Under the pieces are notes generated by a model. That model searched no databases and had not been told where the DNA came from. It saw nothing but the letters and a program-made list of their open reading frames with translations. A stretch of DNA of 64,000 nt from Polaribacter sejongensis (GTDB taxonomy: Bacteria > Bacteroidota > Bacteroidia > Flavobacteriales > Flavobacteriaceae): assembly GCF_038024065.1 (NCBI RefSeq), contig NZ_CP150667.1:1178001-1242000 (forward strand), in the 5' to 3' direction. This document shows, piece after piece, positions 52,384 through 61,474 of this stretch. Position 1 is the first letter of the stretch, and every line of letters begins with the position of its first letter. Position numbers and translations under genes: made by a program.

Positions 52384-53427
52384 TTATTTAATTAAACTCC
52401 AAGTTAATTGTTCATCATCATTAATAGCTACTTTGGCTACTTTACCTAAAACATCATTAAAATGTTCTGCTAAAATTTCACCTGTACCAGGTCTTTTTAC
52501 CCAAATATTTTCTTTGGTAAAAACATCTCCTTTCTTAATTGGTTTAATCGTACAAATTGTTGCAAAAGCAAAATCTATGGTTACTTGTTCTTCTTTTGCT
52601 GGTTCTTTAATTCCTCCACGCATTTTCCACATTAATTCAGCACCTTTAATTAAGTTTTTAGTTTCAATTTCATCCATAGAACAAATGATATCTGGCCCCC
52701 TTCTTTCCATATTGTCCGTAAAATGTCTTTCTAAAATACTACCGCCTAAAGCCACTGCTCCTAAACAAGCATGATTGCTTATTGTATGATCTGATAAACC
52801 AAAAACTCTATCAGGGAAAGCTTTATGCATTTCTGTCATTGCTCCAAAACGAACTAATTCTGGCGGAGTAGGATATAAGTTTGTAGTATGTAAAATAGCT
52901 ACAGGAACATTTTGTGCATCAAAAACTGCTAATGCTTTTGTGATACTTTCAATAGTATTCATCCCTGTACTTAAAATTACAGGTTTACCAAAACTAGCAA
53001 TATGCTCTAATAAAGGATAATTATTACATTCTCCAGAGCCTATTTTATAAGCAGCTATATCCATTTTATGTAAACGATTAGCTGCCGCTCTAGAAAAAGG
53101 TGTGGATATAAAAATCATTCCTTTACTCTCTACATAATTTTTAAGGGCTATTTCTTCTTCTTCATTCAAAGAGCAACGCTCCATAATCTCATAAATAGAA
53201 ACGTCTGCATTTCCTGGAATTACTTTTTTTGCAGCTCCACTCATCTCATCCGCTACAATATGTGTTTGATGCTTTAAAACTTCTACACCTGCTCTAGCTG
53301 CTGCATCTACCATTTCAAAAGCAACTTTTAAATCCCCTTCATGATTAATACCTAATTCTGCTACTACTAATGGTGGAAAATCAGGTCCTATTTTTCTTCC
53401 TGCTATTTCTATATATGGATTATTCAC
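52384..53427 (-). CDS. neuB: N-acetylneuraminate (or related nonulosonate) synthase
   Basis: A 347-residue aldolase condensing ManNAc with phosphoenolpyruvate. The TIM-barrel domain shows 'VVAELGINHEGDLKVAFEM', 'EVLKHQTHI', 'YKIGSGECNNYPLLEHI' and 'GLSDHTISNHACLGAVALGGSILERHFT'. The C-terminal SAF (antifreeze-like) domain starts near 285 ('ICTIKPIKKGDVF'). The start is GTG at 53427; no upstream or nearby ATG fits. It overlaps neuA by eight bases. Sequence form fits NeuB/LegI; exact nonulosonate cannot be settled by eye. Confidence 0.9.
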   Translation of the reverse strand: MNNPYIEIAGRKIGPDFPPLVVAELGINHEGDLKVAFEMVDAAARAGVEVLKHQTHIVADEMSGAAKKVIPGNADVSIYEIMERCSLNEEEEIALKNYVESKGMIFISTPFSRAAANRLHKMDIAAYKIGSGECNNYPLLEHIASFGKPVILSTGMNTIESITKALAVFDAQNVPVAILHTTNLYPTPPELVRFGAMTEMHKAFPDRVFGLSDHTISNHACLGAVALGGSILERHFTDNMERRGPDIICSMDEIETKNLIKGAELMWKMRGGIKEPAKEEQVTIDFAFATICTIKPIKKGDVFTKENIWVKRPGTGEILAEHFNDVLGKVAKVAINDDEQLTWSLIK

Positions 53428-54088
53428 TTTTATATGTTTTATAATAAAAAGAAGCTAAATTAAAATCTTCTAAAGTATCTATATCAATCTTTGCAAAAGG
53501 ATGCTCTACTATAAAAGGATAATTCTTTTCTCCTAAAATTTGTTCTTTTAGTATTAATGCTGTTTTTGTGATATATAACAACCCGTTTTCATAATACAAC
53601 GCTTCTAAATCTTGACTTCTTTGTCCAAACTGATAATTATATGGCACAAATATATTATTTATAATCTTACCTAATTTATGTTTATTTTCACTAACCGTCA
53701 TTAAACTATCAAAATTTCCATTAATAAGAGAATTAAAAGCATTTTGCAATAACTCTTTTGGTCTTAAAGGGTTTGTTGGTTGTAGTAAAATAACATGATC
53801 ATATTTTATTTCTAAAGTATCTATAACATGTTTCATTACAGCAACCGTTGTCGTATAATCTCCAGAAATTTCTTTAGGTCTATCAACAACCATTACATCA
53901 TTTTCTAATGCTATTTTTTTTATCTCTACATCATCTGTAGAAACAACAATATCTATACCTAAATTACTATTTTCTTTAGCGTAATTAATACTATGTACTA
54001 ATAAAGGAATCCCTTCTAATTCTAATATATTTTTATTCACTAACCTTTTAGAGCCACCTCTTGCAGGAATAATAACTATATTTTTCAT
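53420..54088 (-). CDS. neuA: CMP-nonulosonate (acylneuraminate) cytidylyltransferase
   Basis: A 222-residue enzyme activating sialic acid as CMP-sugar. The N-terminal CTP-binding motif is I7-P-A-R-G-G-S-K-R15, followed by 'NKNILELEGIPLLVHSI'; 'VVSTDDVEIKKIALEN' and 'ILLQPTNPLRPKELLQNAF' are family landmarks. The frame is open to a TTG at 54109, but the ATG at 54088 forms a 4-base ATGA overlap with the preceding gene and fits family starts. With neuB and neuC it completes a de novo pathway to CMP-sialic acid from UDP-GlcNAc. Confidence 0.9.
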   Translation of the reverse strand: MKNIVIIPARGGSKRLVNKNILELEGIPLLVHSINYAKENSNLGIDIVVSTDDVEIKKIALENDVMVVDRPKEISGDYTTTVAVMKHVIDTLEIKYDHVILLQPTNPLRPKELLQNAFNSLINGNFDSLMTVSENKHKLGKIINNIFVPYNYQFGQRSQDLEALYYENGLLYITKTALILKEQILGEKNYPFIVEHPFAKIDIDTLEDFNLASFYYKTYKSE

Positions 54089-54993
54089 ATTTTTTTTTCT
54101 GGTTTCCAATATATCTTAGTACTTGGTAAGTTTTGATATTCTTTAAATTCTTTAATCGTTAATCTATTAGCATTTTTCACCAATTTAGGAAAATTATATA
54201 GAACATCAAACAAAGCTTGAAAAACACCTATTGTTGCTTTAAAATCTCCTTTAAATGTTTTAATTTTTATTTGTTGCCATAAAGTATATGCTAACCTTCT
54301 AGGTATTTCTTTTAATGGATAAAATAAAAAGTACAAATACCAACCTGCTCTAAAAGATCTTCTCGATCGAATGATATAATCATTATCTTTTTTTCTTGCT
54401 CTTATATTTACTCTATGGTGAATCAATATATTAGGATTATAATAAACAGACCATACTGTTTTTATCAATTGATACGATGCAAAATTTTCCTCCCCATAAA
54501 ACACAAACCAATCTGGATAATTAGCAATAGAGTTCCATGCTAATTTTCTCCAAACATGTCCACAACCAACAAAACTTTTACTTTTACAGATTTTATTCTT
54601 ACTTAATTGCAATTTAGGCTCATTAGAACTCCAAAATATTCTCAAATTTTGAACACCACAGTTTGGGTAATTAATAAAACAACTTTCAATCTCTTCTAAA
54701 ACATTTTTGGATAAAAAACATGCATCATCATCTAATGATATTATATACAATCCTTTTGCTTTGTTATTTAAAATATTTCTATTATGGATTAAACCTTTTC
54801 CTTTATTATTAAATAATAATACATGGTTATTGTAATTTTTTTTCAAAAAAACTTGTGTACCATCCGTTGATGCATCATCACAAATAATCAATTCAACATC
54901 ATTTCTCTGAAATAAGTTCCCTAAAGATATTAACGTAATCTTTAAATCTTCAATTCTATTATAGGTTGTTATAACAATGGAAAATTTAATCAT
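54085..54993 (-). CDS. GT2 family glycosyltransferase
   Basis: A 302-residue GT-A-fold transferase. 'FSIVITTYNRIEDLKITLIS' opens, 'LIICDDASTDGTQVFL' and 'YIISLDDDACFLS' (DxD) follow, and 'DWFVFYGEENFASYQLI' is the acceptor motif. The C-terminal third has Arg-rich and aromatic sequence ('SRRSFRAGWYLYFLFYPLKEI') that may sit at the membrane surface. Its stop overlaps the neuA start (ATGA), coupling it to sialic acid activation. Donor unknown. Confidence 0.87.
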   Translation of the reverse strand: MIKFSIVITTYNRIEDLKITLISLGNLFQRNDVELIICDDASTDGTQVFLKKNYNNHVLLFNNKGKGLIHNRNILNNKAKGLYIISLDDDACFLSKNVLEEIESCFINYPNCGVQNLRIFWSSNEPKLQLSKNKICKSKSFVGCGHVWRKLAWNSIANYPDWFVFYGEENFASYQLIKTVWSVYYNPNILIHHRVNIRARKKDNDYIIRSRRSFRAGWYLYFLFYPLKEIPRRLAYTLWQQIKIKTFKGDFKATIGVFQALFDVLYNFPKLVKNANRLTIKEFKEYQNLPSTKIYWKPEKKI

Positions 54994-54994
54994 A

Positions 54995-56017
54995 TTAATA
55001 GGTTGAATGTAATTCTTTAGGAAGATTCCATTTTTTATAAAATTTTAATTTAAATCTTTTATAAAAAAGTCTCATTAATTTAGTTTTTAATAAATAAAAA
55101 AAAAAATTATCTTTTACTATTTCGTTAATTTCATTTGATTTATCTACATTAATTTCATTTTGTAAAGAATAATCAATTTTATCTTTCATCCAAGGTTCTA
55201 TGATATTTCCCATATGATACGCATAGTTTCCATCGGTTGTTAATCTCCATAAATCTTTTTTAACAGAGGGTCTATCTAAATATTTTCCCTCACTTGCACC
55301 TCCTAAAAGATATTCTGTAAATTTAATATCAGAATCAAACAATTCTCTTTTGTAGGTTGCAATAAAATGTCCGTTGCCAATTACAGCTTTAACATTTGAA
55401 TTTATTTTACTTTTTACAGTTAAATTATATTTTAAATAATCGTTGTTATAATCGTCTTTCCAACCAATACTTTTATAAAAGTTTTTTAAATCTTCCGGAT
55501 TTTTTACTTTAGTGAATTTTATATTGTTATTAAACAAATTATCATAAATAACATTATACCCTAAATATTCAAATTGTTTAAATTGTGGTACAATTCCGAC
55601 CACACCTGCTTTTGGAAAATTCTTAAAAACTTCTATTGTTTTAGGCAACCAATTAGGTAAAAACAAGACATCTGCATCGGTAATGGTAATAAAAAGTTCT
55701 GAACTACTTTTTATAGCTTTAATTATACTATTTAATTTACCTATTTTTTGTGTATGAATTAAATCTTGAATTTTATTTTCTATAAATAGTTCGTTTAAGT
55801 ACCCTATTACCTCTTTACAAGAACCATTATTAACAACCGTAATTGCAGAATCTTTAGAAATTGTAGCTAACAAGGTGTCTATACAAACCTTTAAGATATC
55901 AAAAGAATCTTTATAATACCCATCCATATTTGGAATATATACGGGTACAATTATCCGATGATTGTATCCTTTTATTTCTCGTTTTATGTTTCTTTGCGGG
56001 TTTGTGCCTATTCTCAA
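54995..56017 (-). CDS. GT2-like glycosyltransferase
   Basis: A 340-residue protein with a GT-A core. 'HRIIVPVYIPNMDGYYKDSF' opens the fold, 'SAITVVNNGSCKEVIGYL' is the second strand, and 'LFITITDADVLFLPNWL' carries the DxD near 110-126. The later 'AVIGNGHFIATYKRELFDSD' and 'GGASEGKYLDRP' fit the acceptor side. The start is TTG at 56017, which gives a 4-base TTGA overlap with the preceding stop; no ATG fits before residue 30. The C-terminus is basic and aromatic. Confidence 0.78.
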   Translation of the reverse strand: MRIGTNPQRNIKREIKGYNHRIIVPVYIPNMDGYYKDSFDILKVCIDTLLATISKDSAITVVNNGSCKEVIGYLNELFIENKIQDLIHTQKIGKLNSIIKAIKSSSELFITITDADVLFLPNWLPKTIEVFKNFPKAGVVGIVPQFKQFEYLGYNVIYDNLFNNNIKFTKVKNPEDLKNFYKSIGWKDDYNNDYLKYNLTVKSKINSNVKAVIGNGHFIATYKRELFDSDIKFTEYLLGGASEGKYLDRPSVKKDLWRLTTDGNYAYHMGNIIEPWMKDKIDYSLQNEINVDKSNEINEIVKDNFFFYLLKTKLMRLFYKRFKLKFYKKWNLPKELHSTY

Positions 56018-56904
56018 TTTTTCTGTATTTTAAACGATTTAATTATTGAGTTTATAAAAGAAAGATAATATTTCATTCCGAAACAAATAAAATGAGTATA
56101 ACTTATTTTAATAAAATAATAAACTCTATATTTATTATTAATATATGATTTTTCATATAATTTTAATAATCTTTTTTGTTGCTCAACATTAAAAAATATT
56201 TTTTTATAATGTAATAAATAATAATAGTACTTAAATCTTGCTTTCCATTTTTTATCTGTATTTGTTTTCATTCCTGATATACTAAGGCCTGAAATTCTAA
56301 CATATACTAATGAATTATTTATTGTAAAAACATTAGAAAAATTAGAAAACTCTAAAACAGCTAAGAGATCTGAATACCATGCTAAAGGCAAATCTTTAAA
56401 TTTAACATTATCCACATTAGATCTATTAAATATATACTCACTTAAGGAACTTCGGCTCTTTCTAAAAATAAAATCAGTTGACTTTTCAATTACAGGGTGC
56501 TTATATAATTTAGAGATTTCTTCTCCAGTTTCATTTATTTTAATAGTTGCATACCTTACTACACTAATATTTTTTTCTTCTACTTTCGTAATATTTTTAT
56601 AAAATTCTTCAACAACATTTTCCCCTAAAACATCATCATCACCTAAGATCATCACCCATTTTTCATCTTCTAACATTTGCAAGCAGCGTTCCCATTGTTT
56701 TACCAATGAAATACCGCCTAAGTTTTCTTCAAATTTTTTATATGTGAAATCAAAAGTACATACTTGTAATAACCTTTCGGGGCAATTTGGACTATTGTCA
56801 TTTCCTATATAAACCTTAAATCGTTTATCAGTTTGTTTTCCCAAAGATTCTAAAGTATCTCTGAAAAATGTTAATTTGAAGTAAGGAATTACGATTGCTA
56901 ACAT
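56014..56904 (-). CDS. GT2 family glycosyltransferase
   Basis: A 296-residue GT-A-fold transferase. 'LAIVIPYFKLTFFRDTLES' opens the fold, 'FKVYIGNDNSPNCPERL' is the second strand, and the DxD is 'KWVMILGDDDVLGENVVEEF' near 80-90. 'DLPLAWYSDLLAVLEFS' takes the acceptor position. The C-terminal 50 residues are rich in Tyr, Phe, Ile and Lys, suggesting peripheral membrane binding. Four-base overlap with the next gene; 20-base gap upstream. Confidence 0.85.
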   Translation of the reverse strand: MLAIVIPYFKLTFFRDTLESLGKQTDKRFKVYIGNDNSPNCPERLLQVCTFDFTYKKFEENLGGISLVKQWERCLQMLEDEKWVMILGDDDVLGENVVEEFYKNITKVEEKNISVVRYATIKINETGEEISKLYKHPVIEKSTDFIFRKSRSSLSEYIFNRSNVDNVKFKDLPLAWYSDLLAVLEFSNFSNVFTINNSLVYVRISGLSISGMKTNTDKKWKARFKYYYYLLHYKKIFFNVEQQKRLLKLYEKSYINNKYRVYYFIKISYTHFICFGMKYYLSFINSIIKSFKIQKN

Positions 56905-56924
56905 TATTTTTTAAAAATAAAATT

Positions 56925-57749
56925 TTATTGTATTTGAATATTTAATTTAAAAAAAGTTTGGAGAAAAAGTTTCAGCACATACTTTTTACTTTTTAATTTT
57001 CTTTCTGTTTTTTTTTTCTCAAAATTTATTTTATTATTTAAATCATAAAAAGTACCAAGATGTTCTATGAAAAAATCTACATGTTTAATGTTAATATATT
57101 TAATCATTTCTTTTTTTTGACTATGATTTAAAGATGTAATCATTGAAACTGTTTTTATTCTATAAAAAAAACATATTTTATTTATTCTATAAACTTCTCC
57201 TCCTTTTTTAAGTAATGCAATCCAAAACTCCCAATCTTCAAGACCATAAATCATATTTACATCATAGCCTCCAACATTAATCCAGTCTTTTTTACGATAC
57301 ACTCCTGAGCAAAAAACTATATTTGTTTCAGCTAACTTTTTTAAAGAAAATGACTCCAATTCCCATAATGAATTTATTTCTCCAAATTTTTGAGCTAGAC
57401 TATATACTAATTTCAAATTTGAGTTTAAATTAAATTGATTCATTGCTAGTGTCAAATAATCAACTGAAATATAATCATCAGCATCTAATGGTAAAATAAA
57501 CTCTCCCTTAGCAGCTGAAACCCCACTATTTCTTGCTGATGACAAACCTCCATTTAATTTGTAAATATATTTGAACCTTGTGTCTAAAGCCCCCCACTTA
57601 TTAGCAACTTCTTTTGTATTATCTTGGCTACCATCGTCTACTATAATACATTCCCAATTTGCATAGGTTTGATCTAAAACAGATTGTAAACATTCGTCTA
57701 AATATTGCGCTTGATTATAACAAGGTACTATTATTGAAATCAATTCCAT
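56925..57749 (-). CDS. GT2 family glycosyltransferase
   Basis: A 274-residue GT-A-fold transferase. 'ISIIVPCYNQAQYLDECLQS' opens, 'CIIVDDGSQDNTKEVANKW' and the DxD 'FILPLDADDYISVDYL' follow, and 'MIYGLEDWEFWIALLKKGG' is the ED-type acceptor/base motif. The last 45 residues are Lys-rich and short of acidic residues. The ATG immediately follows the preceding stop, so it is translationally coupled. Donor unknown. Confidence 0.9.
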   Translation of the reverse strand: MELISIIVPCYNQAQYLDECLQSVLDQTYANWECIIVDDGSQDNTKEVANKWGALDTRFKYIYKLNGGLSSARNSGVSAAKGEFILPLDADDYISVDYLTLAMNQFNLNSNLKLVYSLAQKFGEINSLWELESFSLKKLAETNIVFCSGVYRKKDWINVGGYDVNMIYGLEDWEFWIALLKKGGEVYRINKICFFYRIKTVSMITSLNHSQKKEMIKYINIKHVDFFIEHLGTFYDLNNKINFEKKKTERKLKSKKYVLKLFLQTFFKLNIQIQ

Positions 57750-58544
57750 TTACCCTTTAATTTTTTTATAAATCTTTCGTAAAATTCGCTCTATTTTAGA
57801 TTGTTTTTTCAATAATTTTAATTCGTTCTCAACATTTTTAAGTTTATTATAATCCTTAATAAAAAGAGGAAAATCATCTAACAAAACTTGATTTTTTTCT
57901 TCATTTGCTAATTTTGGATTTGTACTACTTATACCATCTAAAAAAAAAGTAGTTATAACTTTATCAAAATAATGGAATGAAAAATTAAACTTACATATAC
58001 CAATCATAAAAAACTTCCAATCTGAAACAATTTTAAGAGATTCGTCATATAATAAAACATCAAAACAGCTTCTTTTAATAAATGTTGCAGGGTGTGGTAA
58101 TGTATCCTTTAAAAAATAAGAAAACGATAAATCATTAGTATATGGTTTAATCCATGCATTCTCATTATCGGTTGCAATGACATTTATTTTTCCATAATAC
58201 AAATCTTTATTTGGCATTGTACTTGAAGTTTCTTTAAACTGAAATAAAGCTTTTTCAGAATATAAATAATCTCCACTATTTAAAAACAACAAATATTCTC
58301 CAGTAGCTTTAGCAATACCTTTGTTCATGGCGTTATAAATACCATTATCTGGTTCACTTACCCAATACGCAAGCTTATCTACATTATCTACTATAAACTC
58401 TTTACTACCATCTTTAGAACCTCCATCTATAACAATGTATTCTATATTGGTATAGGTTTGATCAAAAACACTTTTCATTGTTTTTTTTAAACCTATAACA
58501 TTATTATAATTAATAGTAATTACAGTAATAACTTTTGTTTTCAT
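57750..58544 (-). CDS. GT2 family glycosyltransferase (WcaA/PglI-like)
   Basis: A 264-residue GT-A-fold transferase. 'VITVITINYNNVIGLKKTMK' opens, 'YIVIDGGSKDGSKEFI' is the second acidic site, and 'GIYNAMNKGIAKATGEYLLFLNSGDYL' is the strongly conserved block of this subgroup, in which S-G-D replaces the usual DxD. 'TLPHPATFIKRSCF' and 'SDWKFFM' complete the site. It is the first transferase gene after wzt, 32 bases downstream of it. Confidence 0.9.
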   Translation of the reverse strand: MKTKVITVITINYNNVIGLKKTMKSVFDQTYTNIEYIVIDGGSKDGSKEFIVDNVDKLAYWVSEPDNGIYNAMNKGIAKATGEYLLFLNSGDYLYSEKALFQFKETSSTMPNKDLYYGKINVIATDNENAWIKPYTNDLSFSYFLKDTLPHPATFIKRSCFDVLLYDESLKIVSDWKFFMIGICKFNFSFHYFDKVITTFFLDGISSTNPKLANEEKNQVLLDDFPLFIKDYNKLKNVENELKLLKKQSKIERILRKIYKKIKG

Positions 58545-58576
58545 TTATTTTTTATCATTTAAAACTAGAATACCTT

Positions 58577-59833
58577 CTATTTAAGAATCATAAATCCATA
58601 TTTCTTAAAAGAAAAATCAGATCCCGTTTTACCTACAATTCCTTTAGAAATAACCTTTACATGTTTTGAAATTTTAACTATAAATTCAATGTTTGGGTGT
58701 GTAATATCAACATCTAACAAAAGCTCTTGTTTTGTTAATGAATTTGGTAATTTTATAACTTCATTTATTTCAAAAACTCCTTTTTTATAGTTTATTAATT
58801 CTCCATTTAAGTGCCCAGGAGCATATAACATCTGTAAATTTTCTTTTTCATCATAAAAACGTACTTCTAAATCCATTATCTTAGAAGTAAGTAATTCTCC
58901 TTTTATATTTACATTTAATTCAGAATGTTGTTCATCTACATAAACAACATTCTTACATTGTTTATTAATAGAAATACTTTCTATTAAAATATCTTTGCTT
59001 TGATGATTAATACCTTCTATAATACTAGCTACTTGATGTGTATCCATATTTAAATAATGATCTACAGCATCATTAGTTCCACCAATATATACAACCTCAC
59101 CATTTCCTAACACAATTGCTCTTGTACATAAACTCCTTACTGCAGCCATATTATGACTTACAAACAAAACAGTTCTACCTCCTTCACTAGAAATATCTTG
59201 CATTTTACCAATAGCTTTCTTTTGAAACTCAGCATCACCAACAGCCAACACTTCATCCACAATTAAAATATCTGGTTCTAAAAAAGCAGCCACAGCAAAT
59301 GCTAAACGAACCGTCATACCGCTAGAATAACGTTTAGTAGGTGTGTCTATAAAACGCTCACAACCTGAGAATTCAATAATTTCATCAATTTTAGCATTAA
59401 TTTCTTTTTTGGTCATCCCTAAAATAGCACCATTTAAGTAAACATTTTCTCGTCCAGTCATTTCTGGATGAAACCCTGTACCAACCTCTAGTAGAGAAGC
59501 TATTCTCCCTCTTGACTTTATACTTCCTGTACTTGGACCTGTTACTTTAGATAGAATTTTAAGCAACGTAGATTTCCCTGCTCCATTCTTTCCTATAATA
59601 CCTAAAACTTCTCCTCGTTTTACTTCAAAATTAATATCCTTTAACGCCCAAACATACTCAGAAGTTGCTTTTGTAGAGCGATCATTGGTTTCCCCTACCT
59701 TTAAATAAGGGTCTTCTTTTCCTCTTATAGATGCCCACCATCTATTTAAATCATGGCTAATAGTTCCAGTTCCTAAAGTTCCTAATCGATATTGTTTAGA
59801 TACATTTTCTACTTTTAAAATAGTTTCACTCAT
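58577..59833 (-). CDS. wzt: Polysaccharide ABC exporter ATPase with C-terminal extension
   Basis: A 418-residue ATPase of the Wzt/TagH type. The ATP-binding domain has Walker A 'GKNGAGKS' at 81-88, signature 'RYSSGMTVRLAFA' at 168-180 and Walker B 'ILIVDEVLAVGD' at 189-200. Residues about 250-418 form a separate, strand-rich domain, as in Wzt proteins where it binds the finished glycan chain and links export to chain end. It should pair with the permease at 60298-61146, although a four-helix-bundle gene separates the two. The symbol is by family and context. Confidence 0.9.
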   Translation of the reverse strand: MSETILKVENVSKQYRLGTLGTGTISHDLNRWWASIRGKEDPYLKVGETNDRSTKATSEYVWALKDINFEVKRGEVLGIIGKNGAGKSTLLKILSKVTGPSTGSIKSRGRIASLLEVGTGFHPEMTGRENVYLNGAILGMTKKEINAKIDEIIEFSGCERFIDTPTKRYSSGMTVRLAFAVAAFLEPDILIVDEVLAVGDAEFQKKAIGKMQDISSEGGRTVLFVSHNMAAVRSLCTRAIVLGNGEVVYIGGTNDAVDHYLNMDTHQVASIIEGINHQSKDILIESISINKQCKNVVYVDEQHSELNVNIKGELLTSKIMDLEVRFYDEKENLQMLYAPGHLNGELINYKKGVFEINEVIKLPNSLTKQELLLDVDITHPNIEFIVKISKHVKVISKGIVGKTGSDFSFKKYGFMILK

Positions 59834-59902
59834 AGTGAATCGTTTTTAGTGAGACTTGAAAGGTGGGCATCGAAAATTTGATGGTAATTCGTCATTATTA
59901 AT

Positions 59903-60250
59903 TTATTTTTTTGCTAAATATTTTTTAAAACCTAGTAATAATTTTTTTACTGTTACTAACAATTCTTCTACTTCTACATTAACCTTCACAAACCCTAAAC
60001 GTAGTGTTATTAAATATTGAGTTTCTAGTTCTGATAAAGAACCTAAAGCAATGTGAATAAATTGTATTAATTCTTTATCTCCTTTTCTAGCTGCTCCTTC
60101 CGCAATATTAGATGGTATTGAAATAACGGATCTACGCATTTGGCTAATTAAACCAAATTTCTCTGAATCAGGGATATTTAAAGTTAATTTATAAATAGAC
60201 GCTACCAAATCCATACTCTTTTTCCAAACATCCAAATCTTTATGATCCAT
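59903..60250 (-). CDS. Four-helix-bundle protein (S23/IVS-like)
   Basis: A 115-residue all-helical protein. 'DLDVWKKSMDLVASIYKLT', 'FGLISQMRRSVISIPSNIAEGAARKG', 'FIHIALGSLSELETQYLI' and a final Lys-rich helix are the four conserved helices of the family first noticed as an intervening sequence of 23S rRNA genes in Leptospira. Here there is no rRNA nearby; it sits between wzm and wzt in the same direction, 47 bases from the former and 69 from the latter. These proteins pentamerise; their job is not known. Association with polysaccharide export loci is common in Bacteroidota as I recall. Confidence 0.88.
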   Translation of the reverse strand: MDHKDLDVWKKSMDLVASIYKLTLNIPDSEKFGLISQMRRSVISIPSNIAEGAARKGDKELIQFIHIALGSLSELETQYLITLRLGFVKVNVEVEELLVTVKKLLLGFKKYLAKK

Positions 60251-60297
60251 AAACTCTTTTTTAACAATTCCCTTTTATCTATTCACCATTCACTTTT

Positions 60298-61146
60298 TTA
60301 TATCGTATCAATAAAGCTTTTTTCTGTTTTGTTAAAAACTAAAATTCCTAATAAAAATACTACAACAGAAGTAATTAAAGTATAAATAACACCAAACTGA
60401 CTTACAGTTCCTTCTCCTAACATTACAAATCGGCTATATTCTATAATATGTGCTACAGGATTGTAATCTACCGCCCATGTTAAATCATTTTCTTTAAACA
60501 AACTATACGGTAAACTTACTAAAGAAACATACATTAGTAATTGCACACCAAAAGAAACTAAAAAAGTTAAATCTCTATATTTAGTGACCATAGAAGAAAT
60601 AATCATCCCTAAACCTAAACCTAATAAAGCCATACATAGTATTACTATTGGATAGGTTAAAAAGTAAATATTCGGTCTAATTAAACTTCCATTTAAAACA
60701 TAATACACATAAAAAGCAGCTAATATTCCAAACTGAATTCCAAATTTTAATAAGTTAGAAACCACCACAGACATGGGCATAATAATTCTAGGAAAATATA
60801 CTTTACCAAATATTGCTTGGTTCTTTTTAAAGGTATCTGAAGTACCGGTTAGGCACTCTTTAAAATAGTTCCAACTTGTAACTCCAGCTAAATTGAACAA
60901 AAATGGGGGAATGCCTCCTGTACTAATATTTGCTATGGTATTAAAAACTAAGGTAAAAACTATAGAAGTAAACAATGGCTGAATTAAATACCATAATGGA
61001 CCTAAAATAGTTTGTTTATAAACTGTTACAACATCTCGTTTTACAAAAAGCATCAACAAATCTCTATACTCCCAAACTTCTTTTAAATTTAAATCGAATA
61101 AATTGTTTTTTGGCGTTATTTCAAAAAGCCATTTTTCTTTGTTCAT
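60298..61146 (-). CDS. wzm: Polysaccharide ABC exporter permease
   Basis: A 282-residue ABC-2 type inner-membrane protein. It starts with a cytoplasmic gate region 'LFDLNLKEVWEYRDLLMLFVKRDVVTVYKQT' and then 'GPLWYLIQPLFTSIVFTLVF', the typical Wzm/TagG entry. Six membrane segments follow, and the C-terminal 'FNKTEKSFIDTI' is a family hallmark. With Wzt it exports a lipid-linked O-antigen or capsule chain. It is the first gene of the polysaccharide operon; a -7 box lies 20-28 bases upstream. Confidence 0.92.
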   Translation of the reverse strand: MNKEKWLFEITPKNNLFDLNLKEVWEYRDLLMLFVKRDVVTVYKQTILGPLWYLIQPLFTSIVFTLVFNTIANISTGGIPPFLFNLAGVTSWNYFKECLTGTSDTFKKNQAIFGKVYFPRIIMPMSVVVSNLLKFGIQFGILAAFYVYYVLNGSLIRPNIYFLTYPIVILCMALLGLGLGMIISSMVTKYRDLTFLVSFGVQLLMYVSLVSLPYSLFKENDLTWAVDYNPVAHIIEYSRFVMLGEGTVSQFGVIYTLITSVVVFLLGILVFNKTEKSFIDTI

Positions 61147-61166
61147 TTAATAATATTTCTGAAAAA

Positions 61167-61174
61167 CAAATATA
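61167..61174 (-). promoter_or_regulatory. -7 box at the head of the polysaccharide operon
   Basis: Minus-strand TATATTTG, an exact match to TAnnTTTG, about 21 bases before the wzm ATG. There is no clear TTTG at 19-base spacing, so the promoter may need an activator or be weak. It is the best promoter candidate for the 26-kb run of minus-strand genes. Confidence 0.45.
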
Positions 61175-61474
61175 ATTTATTTTATGTTTTGGGGTATTTA
61201 TATCTGTTATAAATTGTAGTTTTTATACATTTAAAAAACAACTTATAAAATGTCTGCTAAAAAAATAGTGAGGGAAGCGATATTAACAAAATTAATACCG
61301 TTGCAAATGTAGTATAAACAGTTGGTTGTGTAAAATTTTTAAACCTAGTTATTTTTTTAATGAATTATAGATGATCTTTTATAGTACAATAATATTGCAG
61401 AAATATAAAAAACGCAAAATTCTCTATTCGAAATAACCATGTTACTTTATAAATCATTTAAGAATAATAGTACT
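61175..61474. other. Intergenic stretch between wzm and aroQ
   Basis: About 300 A/T-rich bases upstream of the polysaccharide operon and downstream of aroQ. I see no coding frame, no JUMPstart/ops-like element and no clean terminator for aroQ. Any cis control of the locus would be expected here or near the -7 box. Confidence 0.45.

Noticed and set aside
52433..52774. Open frame of 113 codons opposite neuB
   Set aside because: Antisense shadow of neuB; composition follows the reverse complement of conserved codons.
35099..61146. Idea that the locus is a Wzx/Wzy-dependent capsule cluster
   Set aside because: No Wzx-like flippase or Wza/Wzc genes are present, while a Wzm/Wzt exporter is; the single ligase/polymerase-like protein does not by itself indicate Wzy.
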